A stretch of DNA of 64,000 nucleotides from Saccharothrix ecbatanensis. GTDB lineage: Bacteria > Actinomycetota > Actinomycetes > Mycobacteriales > Pseudonocardiaceae. Positions 53,624-62,519 of this stretch are shown here, piece by piece. The notes beneath the pieces were generated by a model, which worked only from the letters and a program-made list of their open reading frames with translations, was not told the origin of the DNA and did not search any database. How positions within the stretch are numbered: the stretch's first letter is position 1; the number at the start of each line of letters is the position of its first letter. The DNA lies in NCBI RefSeq assembly GCF_014205015.1, contig NZ_JACHMO010000001.1, forward strand, positions 1,054,001 through 1,118,000, read 5' to 3'. Position numbers and translations under genes: made by a program.

Positions 53624-54430
53624 ATGACCACCCCCACGACACCGTCAAGACCACCCTCGGCCACCACCGGTCGGGAGCTGACCGCGGCCGAACTGGACCG
53701 CGCGGGCCTGCTGCACGCCGAACCGGACATCGTGATCAGCCGGTTCGCGGTGTTCGTGCCCGCCGACGAGCTGGGCGAACCGCGACCGGTCGTGATCCGC
53801 TCCGGCGCGGTGATCGGTCCGTTCGCCGTGGTCCACGGCGGCACGACGGTCGGCGAGCAGGCCCGGATCGAGGAGCACACAGTGCTCGGCAAGCCCGAGC
53901 TCGGGTACGCGGTCGGGCGCATCCGGCCCGGCGTCGGCGGCGGCACGGTGATCGGCGCGGGCGTGGTGGTCCGTTCCGGCGCGGTCGTGTACGCGGACGT
54001 CGAGATCGGGGTGAACACCTTGATCGGGCACCACACGCTGCTGCGCACCGCCGTGCGGGTCGGCGCGGACACCCAGCTTGGGCATCACCTGACCGTGGAA
54101 CGAGACACCCTCATCGGCCGGGACGTGCGCTGCTCACCCGGCTCGCACATCACCAGCTCCGCCGTGCTGGCCGACCGGGTGTTCCTCGGCGCCGGGGTGC
54201 GCACGATTAACGACAAGACCCTGACCTGGCGCGACCCGTACCGCGAACCGACCCTGGTGGCACCGAGGTTCGACACCGGCGCGAAGGTCGGCACCGGCTG
54301 TGTGGTGCTGGCCGGGGTGAGGATCGGCGAGCACGCCCTGGTCGGGGCCGGCTCCCTCGTCACCCGCGACGTCCCGCCCGGCGCGCTGGCCTACGGCCAC
54401 CCCGCCCGCGTCCACGGGGAGGCCCGGTGA
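53624..54430 (+). CDS. Left-handed beta-helix (hexapeptide-repeat) acyltransferase
   Basis: 268 aa from the ATG at 53624 (GAGGGA upstream). Repeated [LIV]-G-x4 units run from about residue 60 to 250 (VIRSGAVIGPFAVVHGGTTVGEQARI..TVIGAGVVVRSGAVVYADVEIG..VGTGCVVLAGVRIGEHALVGAGSLVTRDVPPGALAYGHPARV). The last segment is typical of WbbJ/NeuD-type O- or N-acyltransferases. Overlaps the acyl-CoA-dehydrogenase gene by GTGA, so the two probably serve one small-molecule pathway. Confidence 0.85.
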   Translation: MTTPTTPSRPPSATTGRELTAAELDRAGLLHAEPDIVISRFAVFVPADELGEPRPVVIRSGAVIGPFAVVHGGTTVGEQARIEEHTVLGKPELGYAVGRIRPGVGGGTVIGAGVVVRSGAVVYADVEIGVNTLIGHHTLLRTAVRVGADTQLGHHLTVERDTLIGRDVRCSPGSHITSSAVLADRVFLGAGVRTINDKTLTWRDPYREPTLVAPRFDTGAKVGTGCVVLAGVRIGEHALVGAGSLVTRDVPPGALAYGHPARVHGEAR

Positions 54431-55647
54431 ACGCCACCGCCCTCGGCGAGGCGGTCGCTGGCTGGCTGCGCCCGCTGCACCCCGTGCTCGACCCCGCCGA
54501 CCGGGTTGACTGGACCCGGCTGGAGGCGCTGGCCACCGCATTGGACGAGACCCTGGCCGCCTACCCGGTGGGCGGGGACCTGCCCGCCGGGGCCGAACGC
54601 AGCCGCCGGCTGCTGGCCGTACGACGGGAGCTGGCCGTCCGGGGCCACATCGACACCCGCAACCACCTGTTCCGGGTGTTCGCGCAGTTCGTGTGCGGCT
54701 ACCGCGACATCGACCTGCGCGACGCCACCGGACTGGGACACGGTGTGCTCATCGCCCGTCACGGCAGCCCTCAGACCCGGCGGGCTTGGCTGCCGCACCT
54801 GCTGGCCGGTGAACTGGCCGGGATCGCCGTCACCGAACCGCACGGCGGATCCCGCCCGGCCGCCACCCGGACCCGCGCGGTGGTCGCGGCGGACGGCACC
54901 TGGCTGGTCTCCGGTCGCAAGACTTGGATCAGCCGCCTGGCCGAAGCCTCGGTGTTCCTGCTGTTCTTCCGCGCACCGGACGGCCGACTGGCCGCCGCCG
55001 CGATGGACGCCACCGCACCGGGCCTGCACCGCCAACCGGTCCCGCCGACCGGACTGGCGGGCTGGACCTGGGGCATCCTCGACCTGGACGCCGTGCCGGT
55101 GCGCCCGCAGGATGTCCTGCACGGCGACGGGATGATGGTGCTGCGCGAGCACTTCGCCGGCTACCGGCCCCTGGTCACGGCCACCGCGTTGGGCGGCGCG
55201 GCGGCGGTCTTCGACACCGTTACCGCCACACTCGCCGCCCGACAGGCCACGGGTGATCTGCCCCGGCTGCGGGACTCGGCGCTGATCACCCTCGGCCGCA
55301 CGCACGCCCAACTCGTCACAGCGCTGCTCGGCGCCGCCGCGGCGTCCCACCTGGCCGACGCCGGGCACGAGAACGCCGAACTGTGGGGCGCGGCGACGAA
55401 GGCGCACGGCGTCGACACCGCCGACTCCGCCGCCGCCGAACTGGCGCTCCTGCTGGGCGCGGCCGGGTTCCGCGCCGACTGCCTGACCGCCAAGACCCGC
55501 CGCGACCTGGGCGGACTGCTCTACGCCGACGGCATCCACGACAGCCTGTTCCGCGCAGCGGGCAGACACCACACCACCACGCGGGACGACACCGTGATCC
55601 CGGTGCCGCGTCCCGAGGCGGAGTCTGCCCCGACGACCGCCCGATGA
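54427..55647 (+). CDS. Acyl-CoA dehydrogenase-family flavoprotein
   Basis: 406 aa from the GTG. The fold is recognisable from LGHGVLIARHGSPQTRRAWLPHLLAGELAGIAVTEPHGGS (FAD/substrate-binding TEP motif) and WLVSGRKTWISRLAEASVFLLFFR, then a helical C-terminal domain. It is somewhat short at its N-terminus. Catalytic Glu cannot be placed by eye. Coupled to the acyltransferase; a role in oxidation of an acyl or secondary-metabolite intermediate is inferred. Confidence 0.8.
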   Translation: MNATALGEAVAGWLRPLHPVLDPADRVDWTRLEALATALDETLAAYPVGGDLPAGAERSRRLLAVRRELAVRGHIDTRNHLFRVFAQFVCGYRDIDLRDATGLGHGVLIARHGSPQTRRAWLPHLLAGELAGIAVTEPHGGSRPAATRTRAVVAADGTWLVSGRKTWISRLAEASVFLLFFRAPDGRLAAAAMDATAPGLHRQPVPPTGLAGWTWGILDLDAVPVRPQDVLHGDGMMVLREHFAGYRPLVTATALGGAAAVFDTVTATLAARQATGDLPRLRDSALITLGRTHAQLVTALLGAAAASHLADAGHENAELWGAATKAHGVDTADSAAAELALLLGAAGFRADCLTAKTRRDLGGLLYADGIHDSLFRAAGRHHTTTRDDTVIPVPRPEAESAPTTAR

Positions 55648-55689
55648 TCGCGTAGCCCTACCACGGCAAGGGTCGGCGCAGCGCTGGAC

Positions 55690-56244
55690 TCAGGCGATGC
55701 GCCGGCCCTGCTCGCACAGCACGGTCACGCCCTGCTCCACGGCCTGCAACGCCGCGGCGAGGCGGTCGGCCAACAACGGCTTTACCCTGTCCCGCGCCTC
55801 GGTGAGTGTGTGGAAGCCGGCGGAGACGATCTCGCCGTCCGGGAACACCATCCCCACCAGGTCCGTCTCGTCCAGCACACCGCCGTCGAAGACGAACACC
55901 ACACCCTCCGGTCGGGAGTCCTGCGGGCGCACGTAGTCCACCACCAGCAGCCGACCCAACGGCCGGTCCCAACCCAACTCCTCGGCCAGTTCCCGGGTCG
56001 CGGTCGCCCACGGCGACTCGTCGGCCTCCACCGCACCGCCGGGGACCTCGAAGTTCGGCTTGTAGGAGGGCTCGACCAGCAATACCCGACCCGTCCGGTC
56101 GCGGAACAACACCCCGGCGGCCATCCGCTTGCGGGCAAGACCTGCCACGTACTGCTCCACGGGCAACACAGCGGTCGCGGCAGGCCCACCAGACTTCGAC
56201 GCGGTCACCTCCGGCACCCTAACCACCCGACCGCCAAGCCGCAC
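55690..56244 (-). CDS. Nudix hydrolase
   Basis: 184 aa. Complete Nudix box GGAVEADESPWATATRELAEELGW, preceded by MAAGVLFRDRTGRVLLVEPSYKPNFEVPGG. N-terminal 35 residues are non-conserved. Convergent with the acyl-CoA-dehydrogenase gene. The substrate cannot be told. Confidence 0.88.
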   Translation of the reverse strand: MRLGGRVVRVPEVTASKSGGPAATAVLPVEQYVAGLARKRMAAGVLFRDRTGRVLLVEPSYKPNFEVPGGAVEADESPWATATRELAEELGWDRPLGRLLVVDYVRPQDSRPEGVVFVFDGGVLDETDLVGMVFPDGEIVSAGFHTLTEARDRVKPLLADRLAAALQAVEQGVTVLCEQGRRIA

Positions 56245-56299
56245 ACCAGGGACCGTGTCATGCCCGCGCGGCGGGGCAACAGGTGGAGCAGGTCAGGTA

Positions 56300-56900
56300 C
56301 CCGGCCATCGGCTCATGCGGGGTCGTCCTCGTAGACCTCTTCCTCGATCGTGTCCGGGTCGCGCGCGGCCGCAGGCCGCCGGCGAGGTCGGCGGCCAACA
56401 GGCGCGTCCGTCCGAGTATCGGAACCGCCGGTACTCACCCAGGCTTTGGGGCCTGGCAGTGTGACGCCGTCGGCGTCGGGCACGAGCGAGTGCAGGTTGA
56501 TCGTCGTGGCGGTGGCACAGTTCTCGACCAGTTGCCGGTGGCCGATCTTCACCGCGGGCACCGAGTAGAGATTGGCCTAGTAGGAGACCGGGCAGTCCTT
56601 GCGGACGTGGCGCAACGTGTCGGTCGGTCACCACGTAGGGCTTGGCCGGGGTCGCGCAGCGCGGCGTGATCACGCGTGGCGCGCTCGCCGATCACCTGCC
56701 GCGCGTGCGGTGGGTTTCTGCCCGCCGCTTCGGCACCAGGCGAGGAAAGCCGCGTCCAGGTCGTCGAGCGAGCTGAACGACCGGCCGGCACCTCGATGTC
56801 GATGTCGTAGTGCCCGGCGAACGCCAACGCTTCCGGATCCAGCGGCACCGCCTTCCCGGGCTCGACGTGCCCGCATGACCGTCTTGGTCCGGTCGTCGTT
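56300..56900 (-). pseudogene. IS21-family transposase (IstA), degraded C-terminal part
   Basis: Pieces in three frames add up to an IstA tail: HVEPGKAVPLDPEALAFAGHYDID, then AGRSFSSLDDLDAAFLAWCRS, HARQVIGERATRDHAAL, KPYVVTDRHV and PAVKIGHRQLVENCATATTINLHSLVPDADGV. Multiple frameshifts, no IstB helper gene and no clear ends are seen. Confidence 0.65.
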
Positions 56901-57116
56901 GAACAGGGTTGGTGGGCTTGGTTCTCTGATGGACCACGTATCGACCGCATCGGTGCGGTTTGCAGAGTGTAGTTATCGGAGCGCACACCGTAATTGTCTA
57001 AGTACTCTCCGGTGTAGTTTGGCTCGAAGATCTATGCAAACTGGTAGCTGCCTGGTAGGAACCGCCTGGGGCCCAAAGGTTCTACCTCACTTGATCTTTA
57101 AGTGAGGAGTGTCTGC

Positions 57117-57333
57117 ATGTGGCCTTGGCTCATCGGCCTATACGTCCTGTTCTCCGCCGCGCTGGCATGGCGCGCGACCGGCGTGGCGATCCACAGCACC
57201 GATCCACAGCACCGATCCACAGCAACGCAAGGATGCCTGGAGAGTGCTTGCCTTCGTCTGGGGCGGCGGTACCGCGGGGTCCGGCATCGCGGCAGCTGCG
57301 GTGCGTCTGTACGAGCTTGGTGTACTGCCGTGA
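57117..57333 (+). pseudogene. Small membrane protein, out of frame because of a 13-base tandem repeat
   Basis: The ATG at 57117 has GTGAGGAG upstream and opens MWPWLIGLYVLFSAALAWRATGVAIHSTDPQ; the continuation QRKDAWRVLAFVWGGGTAGSGIAAAAVRLYELGVLP is in another frame. The switch coincides with the tandem repeat at 57190-57228. Removing or adding one 13-base unit would restore one frame, so it may be switchable or simply mutated. Confidence 0.5.
57190..57228. repeat. 13-base tandem repeat (GATCCACAGCACC)
   Basis: The unit recurs nearly three times. Since 13 is not a multiple of 3, copy-number change shifts the reading frame of the small membrane protein. Confidence 0.75.
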
Positions 57334-57387
57334 CTTGGCGGTTGAGCCGGTGGAGCACCAAAGTCGGCCAGGTGGCCTGAGCTGCGG

Positions 57388-57690
57388 CTAGGCTGCTGTG
57401 GATTCCTGCTCCATGACCTCTCGGCGGTGGCCAGCGCTGCCGTGAGATCTGCCAGCAGCGTGGGCCGGAAGCGTGCCGCTGCCCAGGGCACAGGCGTCGA
57501 CCAGTCGGTCAGTTCGCGTGTTTGGTTGGTCGGTGAGGAGTTCGCGGCAGCCGCTGCGGCCGAGTATGTCCCGGGCGGCGTATCCATCTCGTGCGGTGGT
57601 GGCGTGGTCAATCAGGTCAGCGGCGATCCGGCGCGAAGGTGGATCGTCGACGGTGCCGATGGCGTCTACGAAGGACAAGCCCAGCCGCGT
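57388..57690 (-). other. Possible gene fragment
   Basis: The minus frame VDAIGTVDDPPSRRIAADLIDHATTARDGYAARDILGRSGCRELLTDQ has coding-like bias but no credible start or end. The last part seems to continue in another frame (FRPTLLADLTAALATAERSW). Unrecognised. Confidence 0.3.
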
Positions 57691-57994
57691 GCGGAGACCG
57701 TCAAGTCGGGGTGCAGTCTCCGCGCCGGCACCATCAGCAGCCGCGCTTGGTCATCTGCCGCGCACCCTGATTACGGCCGTCGTTACCGGATTAGGCCTTG
57801 CGCCTGGAGCACGACTCGCCGACCGGGTGCTCAGGCGCACAACTTGAGGTGATGCGCTGACAGGACCTGAGCATTCGACACTGATAGAACAGCCACCCGC
57901 CGCCAGTGCCGCTCCCCGGCCGCCCGCCAGTGGGTGCGGTTGTTGTACGCGCCGCACGACGCGGCAGTGTTCGGCGTTTGAGCCGGTTCGGAAC

Positions 57995-58699
57995 TCATCG
58001 CTGGCTGATGTAGGCGTCGGCTAGGCGCGCCTCCCATCTGGGTGCTAGCACCGTGGGTTGTCCGAAAGTGGCGCGGAGGTAGGCGCGGCCCAGTGCGACG
58101 GCGGTTTCCCTCCAGCGCTGCACGACCCATCCGCCCAGTCGACTGATGCGAAGCGCTTCGGTTGCTGCCGCCGTGGGCGCGATGAGTTCTCCGAATCCCG
58201 TGAGGCGCTCGAAGTGCTCGATCGTGGCCGGTAGCGGGTCTGGCAGGTCGATCACCCACTCAAGGTCGGCGATCTTCTTCTTGGTCGCCTTCTCCTCGGC
58301 GACGCGTTTGGTGTACGCGGCTCGAATGTCGGCGACTTCTGCCAGTAGACCGGGGAGGGTGACTGCGCAGGCGCTCCAGTCAGTGTGGGGAACACCCGCT
58401 ACCTCTTCCAGTGCCCGTAGCGTGGTGACCGCTTCGGCCGGGTCCCAGGCCAGTAGCGCCTTCTGCTTGCACAGCGTGAGCAGGCTTCGAGCGGTCTCCG
58501 CTTCGGTCAAGGCCGTTGCGGCGGGCTTCACCCATGCCCCGGTCTTCAAGCCCTCGGTGTCGAGATGCCAGATCGCGACGGCGTCGTCCTGACCGGATCC
58601 GGCTCGGCAGACGATCACGTGTCCGATCATGGTGCGGCCATCGCCGGCTCGGGTGGGCAGCAAGCCGAGGGAGCTGTGCTCCAGCGGTTCGGTGGTCAT
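57995..58699 (-). CDS. Conserved hypothetical protein
   Basis: 234 aa. It reads GLLPTRAGDGRTMIGHVIVCRAGSGQDDAVAIWHLDTEGLKTGAWVKPAATALTEAETARSLLTLCKQKALLAWDP, then a helical segment rich in Lys/Glu (YTKRVAEEKATKKKIADLEWV) and a C-terminal SRLGGWVVQRWRETAVALGRAYLR. It looks like a DUF-type actinomycete protein that I cannot name with certainty. The ATG is preceded by GGAGAGACG. Confidence 0.65.
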   Translation of the reverse strand: MTTEPLEHSSLGLLPTRAGDGRTMIGHVIVCRAGSGQDDAVAIWHLDTEGLKTGAWVKPAATALTEAETARSLLTLCKQKALLAWDPAEAVTTLRALEEVAGVPHTDWSACAVTLPGLLAEVADIRAAYTKRVAEEKATKKKIADLEWVIDLPDPLPATIEHFERLTGFGELIAPTAAATEALRISRLGGWVVQRWRETAVALGRAYLRATFGQPTVLAPRWEARLADAYISQR

Positions 58700-58990
58700 C
58701 GTCTCTCCTACGCATGGACGTGCTCAAGACACCGTCCACGCGGATGACCTTCGCCCATGACGTGTCCATCGCCGTGGCGCGCCGTTCGTTTCACCGCAGC
58801 ACCAGCAGGACCGGGCGTGTCCATGGTCGCAAGGACGTGACATCTCGACGGTTCCCTGCGATCGAATCCTCAGACGTAACCCTCGACCGACGTGTCCCGA
58901 TGTGCTGTTGACCACCCGCCGCGCCAGAGCATCAACGCGTACCTGCTCCGGGGCCGAGTCGTGGACGCATCGGCCGCAGATGAGGAGATC

Positions 58991-59920
58991 ATGAGCAGAG
59001 AATGGGTCGCAATCGACTTCGAGACCGCCAACTGGTCGCGAGGAAGCGCCTGCGCAGTCGGCATGACCCTGGTGAAGGACGGGACGGTCATCGACCAGAT
59101 GTCCACCTACATCCAGCCGCCGGGCGAAGGTGGCTTCCACCCCTACCACACGTCCTTGCACGGCATCACCGCCGAGATGGTTCGCCACGCCCCGGAGTGG
59201 CCGCAGGCACTCACACAGATCATGGACTTCGCCGGTGACCGTACGCTGGTGGCCCACAACGCCGCCTTCGACATGGGAGTGATCCGCGACGCTTGCACGG
59301 CGAGTTCCGTGCCGTGGCCTGAGTTGCGCTACGCCTGCACCCTGGTGGTCTCCCGCCTGACTTGGCAGTTGCTGACCTATCGCCTGCCCTTCGTCGCCGA
59401 CGCCGCGGGCATCGCGATGGGCGAACACCACGACGCACAGGCCGACGCGGACACCGCAGCCCACGTCATGCTCGCGGCCATGCGGCTTCACCAGGCGGAC
59501 ACCATCGACGATCTGCTCGACGGCTTGCGGGTTCGCTATGGACAGCAGACCAGCGACTCCTGGACTGGCTCGCGACGGCTCCAATCGTCTACGACATCGG
59601 TCCGACGCGAGATCCCTACCGCCAACCCCGACGCCGACCCCGACTCGATGCTGTATGGCTTGAACGTGTGCTTCACCGGAACGTTGACGACGATGACGCG
59701 CGCGGAGGCTCATCAGCGACTCGCCGACGTCGGAGGACAGGCAGTACCCGGAGTCGCCAAGAAGACCGACGTGCTTGTGGTGGGCATGGCGGACCCGTCA
59801 CGATTCGCAGTGGGGATGAGCGTCAGCAGCAAACACCGCAAAGCACAGGAACTGCTGGACCGCAGCTACAAGATCGAGATGATCGGCGAGGTCGACTTCC
59901 TTGAGTGGCTCAGCAGTTGA
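58991..59920 (+). CDS. DnaQ-like 3'-5' exonuclease with C-terminal BRCT domain
   Basis: 309 aa from the ATG at 58991 (GATGAGGAG upstream). DEDDh motifs: WVAIDFETAN (D9, E11), LVAHNAAFDMGVI (Asp) and GEHHDAQADADTAAH (His, Asp). After a linker, LYGLNVCFTGTLTTMTRAEAHQRLADVGGQAVPGVAKKTDVLVVGMAD is a BRCT domain. The architecture resembles actinobacterial exonucleases linked to polymerase proofreading or repair; it is monocistronic here. Confidence 0.9.
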   Translation: MSREWVAIDFETANWSRGSACAVGMTLVKDGTVIDQMSTYIQPPGEGGFHPYHTSLHGITAEMVRHAPEWPQALTQIMDFAGDRTLVAHNAAFDMGVIRDACTASSVPWPELRYACTLVVSRLTWQLLTYRLPFVADAAGIAMGEHHDAQADADTAAHVMLAAMRLHQADTIDDLLDGLRVRYGQQTSDSWTGSRRLQSSTTSVRREIPTANPDADPDSMLYGLNVCFTGTLTTMTRAEAHQRLADVGGQAVPGVAKKTDVLVVGMADPSRFAVGMSVSSKHRKAQELLDRSYKIEMIGEVDFLEWLSS

Positions 59921-60123
59921 AACGTTGAACAGTCAGCGTGAACCGCCGGCAGCGATCAGCGAATTCTCCCCATAGCCGAGATCGACAAGACTTCTACTTT
60001 GCGTGGAGGCCACTGGCTGCGGGCGTCGAATTCCGTCATGGTCAGGCTTGTGGCCTCGCGGAGTCGGCGCAGTTCGAGACGAGCAGGCCGCCACGCGGTG
60101 CGGGTATGCCGTCCATCGACCCG

Positions 60124-60771
60124 TCACCTCACACCACAACGTCGTGCTCGGCGCCGGAACGCTGCCCAGAGTGCCTGGCGTCCGCGCCGGATCAGGCTGG
60201 TGAGGCGGTCAGCCTCAGCGGTGCCGAGTCGGTCCCGTACCAGCTCCGCTGCCTCGGCGTGAAGGTCCGCCGGCAGCCTTCCCCTGGCGATGCCGGTAAC
60301 CAGCACACCGAGGCGGCGCACGTCGTAGAGGTCGGTTCGTGACATGCCTGTCTTCCCCGCATCCGCTGCCGCGGTCCCTGCGGCCTCGTCGTTGCCATAG
60401 CGCCGGGCGGCGATGTAGCTGAGGAAGACCGCGAGTCCCTCCAGCACCCGTCGATCCTGCTCCGGCGCCTCGCGCAGCAGCTCGCGCAGTTCGATCACGA
60501 TCGCGTAGCCGTCCAGGCATGCCAGGGCGGCTCGCAACGTGTCGGACTGGGCGACCAGTCCGCTGTCCGGTGCGAGCAGTCTGGACCAGGTCGCGCCCGG
60601 AATGGAGGTATGATCGCCTCGCTCGGTGGTCAATTCCCGTCCCTTCCGCAGGGGCGTCGGGTCCGGTGGAGTTCTGGCTCTGACTCGAGTCTGGATGTGT
60701 TCGTCGTCGGACGGCTCGGCCGACTTGAACGCGTGTCGGTGCGCGGTCGTGAGGGTCGGCGGAGCCGACAC
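60124..60771 (-). CDS. Hypothetical protein downstream of an XRE regulator
   Basis: 215 aa from a GTG 5 bases after the XRE stop; a TTG at 60633 with GGGA upstream is an alternative start that would drop the low-complexity N-terminus. The conserved-looking part is helical: RAALACLDGYAIVIELRELLREAPEQDRRVLEGLAVFLSYIAARRYG and LTSLIRRGRQALWAAFRRRARR. Pairing with the regulator suggests a shared operon. Function unknown. Confidence 0.5.
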   Translation of the reverse strand: MSAPPTLTTAHRHAFKSAEPSDDEHIQTRVRARTPPDPTPLRKGRELTTERGDHTSIPGATWSRLLAPDSGLVAQSDTLRAALACLDGYAIVIELRELLREAPEQDRRVLEGLAVFLSYIAARRYGNDEAAGTAAADAGKTGMSRTDLYDVRRLGVLVTGIARGRLPADLHAEAAELVRDRLGTAEADRLTSLIRRGRQALWAAFRRRARRCGVR

Positions 60772-60775
60772 AAGA

Positions 60776-61633
60776 TCACCGGTTCGCCTGCCGGTCGTAG
60801 GTGTCAGCCCAGTGACCGAGGATGTCGTGCGATTCGGTCGGGGTCACGGCCAAGGAGTCGAGGTGCCGCATCTTCGTCTGGTAGAGGAGCACGGCGGCCG
60901 GAGCGTCGTGGAAGACGGTTGCGCTGTCGGTCTCGGTATACGCCAAGGGTTTGATGGGTGGGTCGAAGGTCAGGATCGTGGCGGGGTTCCTGAGGGTGGC
61001 ATGGGATCGTGCGGCCATGGGGATGACCCGCGGGACGAACTGCTCCGATCCGCACATGAGGGTCAGGTGCAACAGCTGGTCCCGCATCACCGCCGGTTCA
61101 CCGACCACCATGCGCAGGGCGGCCTCGTGGATGTAGAGGACGGTTGTCGAGCAGCTCCGGCGGTGTGCTGCCTGCTGCCGGGCGATTCGTGCCCGAGCGA
61201 CGTTGAGGTTGCCGGTCAAGGCGTGGGCGTAGTCCTCGGTCTGGGCCAGGCTTGGGACGGTGAGGGGTTCGTAGGTGGTGATGGTCCGTGCGGCTTGTTC
61301 GTGCAGCGACAGGGCCACCAGGGTGTCCGGGATGCGGTCGTGCGGTCGGAGAAAGCTGCCGGTGTCAGGTTCGCCGGCGATGGCCAGCACCCGGTCCCGG
61401 GTGGGTTTGTCGGCACCCAGGCGGCCGACCAAGGTGCCGATCTCCACCGCGCTGGTGCCCCGAGTGCCGGTTTCCAGCTTGCTGAGCTTGCCCAACGACC
61501 AGCCCAACGCCTCGGCGACCAACCCGGACGACATTCTGGCCCGACCTCGAATCCGTCGCAGCTCCTCGCCGAGCTCGCGGCTGCGGGCGGTGCTCAGCCT
61601 TGGCGGCGCGGGGTTCTGCTCGTCGGTCTTCAT
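60776..61633 (-). CDS. XRE-family regulator with DUF5753-type C-terminus
   Basis: 285 aa from the ATG at 61633 (GGGAGG upstream). HTH: RELGEELRRIRGRARMSSGLVAEALGWSLGKLSKLETGTRGTSAVEIGTLVGRLG. The C-terminal domain (TITTYEPLTVPSLAQTEDYAHALTG.., YIHEAALRMVVGEPAVMRDQLLHL, FVPRVIPMAARSH..ATILTFDPPIKPLAYTETDSATVF) matches the DUF5753 pattern of Streptomyces regulators often paired with small DUF397 proteins. A DUF397 gene is not obvious; the downstream ORF takes its place. Confidence 0.88.
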   Translation of the reverse strand: MKTDEQNPAPPRLSTARSRELGEELRRIRGRARMSSGLVAEALGWSLGKLSKLETGTRGTSAVEIGTLVGRLGADKPTRDRVLAIAGEPDTGSFLRPHDRIPDTLVALSLHEQAARTITTYEPLTVPSLAQTEDYAHALTGNLNVARARIARQQAAHRRSCSTTVLYIHEAALRMVVGEPAVMRDQLLHLTLMCGSEQFVPRVIPMAARSHATLRNPATILTFDPPIKPLAYTETDSATVFHDAPAAVLLYQTKMRHLDSLAVTPTESHDILGHWADTYDRQANR

Positions 61634-61652
61634 TGGCCTCCCTTGCGTGCTG

Positions 61653-61702
61653 GGTGTGGCGGGTACGGGCCGGGGGGCTTGTGCGCCCGTACCCGCCACA
61701 CC
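61653..61702. terminator. Strong hairpin between Nudix and XRE genes
   Basis: A perfect 18-bp stem (GGTGTGGCGGGTACGGGC and complement) with a 14-base loop lies after the leftward Nudix gene and just before the XRE start. It is probably a terminator for the Nudix transcript. Confidence 0.6.
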
Positions 61703-61851
61703 ATGTCCGGCCGGCGTGCGGACCGGCCGGTGGTCAGGTGAATTTCGGTTCTTACAGCGAACGAAGTCCGGACGGGTGGGCCGGACTGCGGCTTGTCCGG
61801 AACGACGAGTCGCACAGCGACGGGCTGTGGACGTCAGGTTCGATGTGCGGG

Positions 61852-62304
61852 TCAGGTGACTGCTGACCACCAAACGTCGTTCGCGGTTAAGGCACTGCTT
61901 CGCAGCCGGTCCGCGATTGCGGCGGGCCGCAGGTCGATCTCGCGGAGGGCAGCGTCAGTGGCCCATCGCAGTTCGCATCCGCTGGACGCGGCGGGAACAG
62001 GCTCCGTCAGCGTCAGGTCGAACAGAAGCGCCACTTCGTGGACCGGCCGCCCGTTCGGGTCGTTCTGGGTGTGGTGCTCCACGGCGGCGAAGAAGTCGAG
62101 GCGGACGATGCCGGCGTTGAGGTGTTCGGCGAGGGTCCGGCGCAGCGCATCGTGCACGGCTTCGCCGGGGCGGCCTACGAGGCCGCCCGGCAGTCGGAAC
62201 GCGGAGTCGTGTTGGTCGCGGACAAGAAGGATGTGCTCACCACGTCCAACAAGTCCGTATACCGCAAGGAGTGGACCAAGCTGGGGACTGCCTTCGTGGT
62301 TCAT
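61852..62304 (-). CDS. Nudix-fold protein with degenerate catalytic box
   Basis: 150 aa from the ATG at 62304. LLAVYGLVGRGEHILLVRDQHDSAFRLPGGLVGRPGEAVHDALRRTLAEHLNAG aligns to the Nudix box, but the REVxEE core reads RRTLAEHL, keeping one Glu. Catalysis may be weak or lost; such proteins sometimes act as sensors. A longer upstream reading to 62406 is possible. Confidence 0.7.
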   Translation of the reverse strand: MNHEGSPQLGPLLAVYGLVGRGEHILLVRDQHDSAFRLPGGLVGRPGEAVHDALRRTLAEHLNAGIVRLDFFAAVEHHTQNDPNGRPVHEVALLFDLTLTEPVPAASSGCELRWATDAALREIDLRPAAIADRLRSSALTANDVWWSAVT

Positions 62305-62519
62305 CGGGTGTTCTCCGGGGCGGGCGAGCTGGAAGTCATCGGCTGCGCACGCCCCTGAAGCAGAAGACTTTGTCGCGTGCGGTGTTCCGTGACGGCCTAT
62401 AGCCAATCGAGATCACGGCACATAGACCAGAGCATCGACACCGGCAATCAACCGGTCAACGAGGGCGTCACCCGGTCATGGAACGGGCATGCCGATGACC
62501 GGTCCGCAACCGGTGAGGT

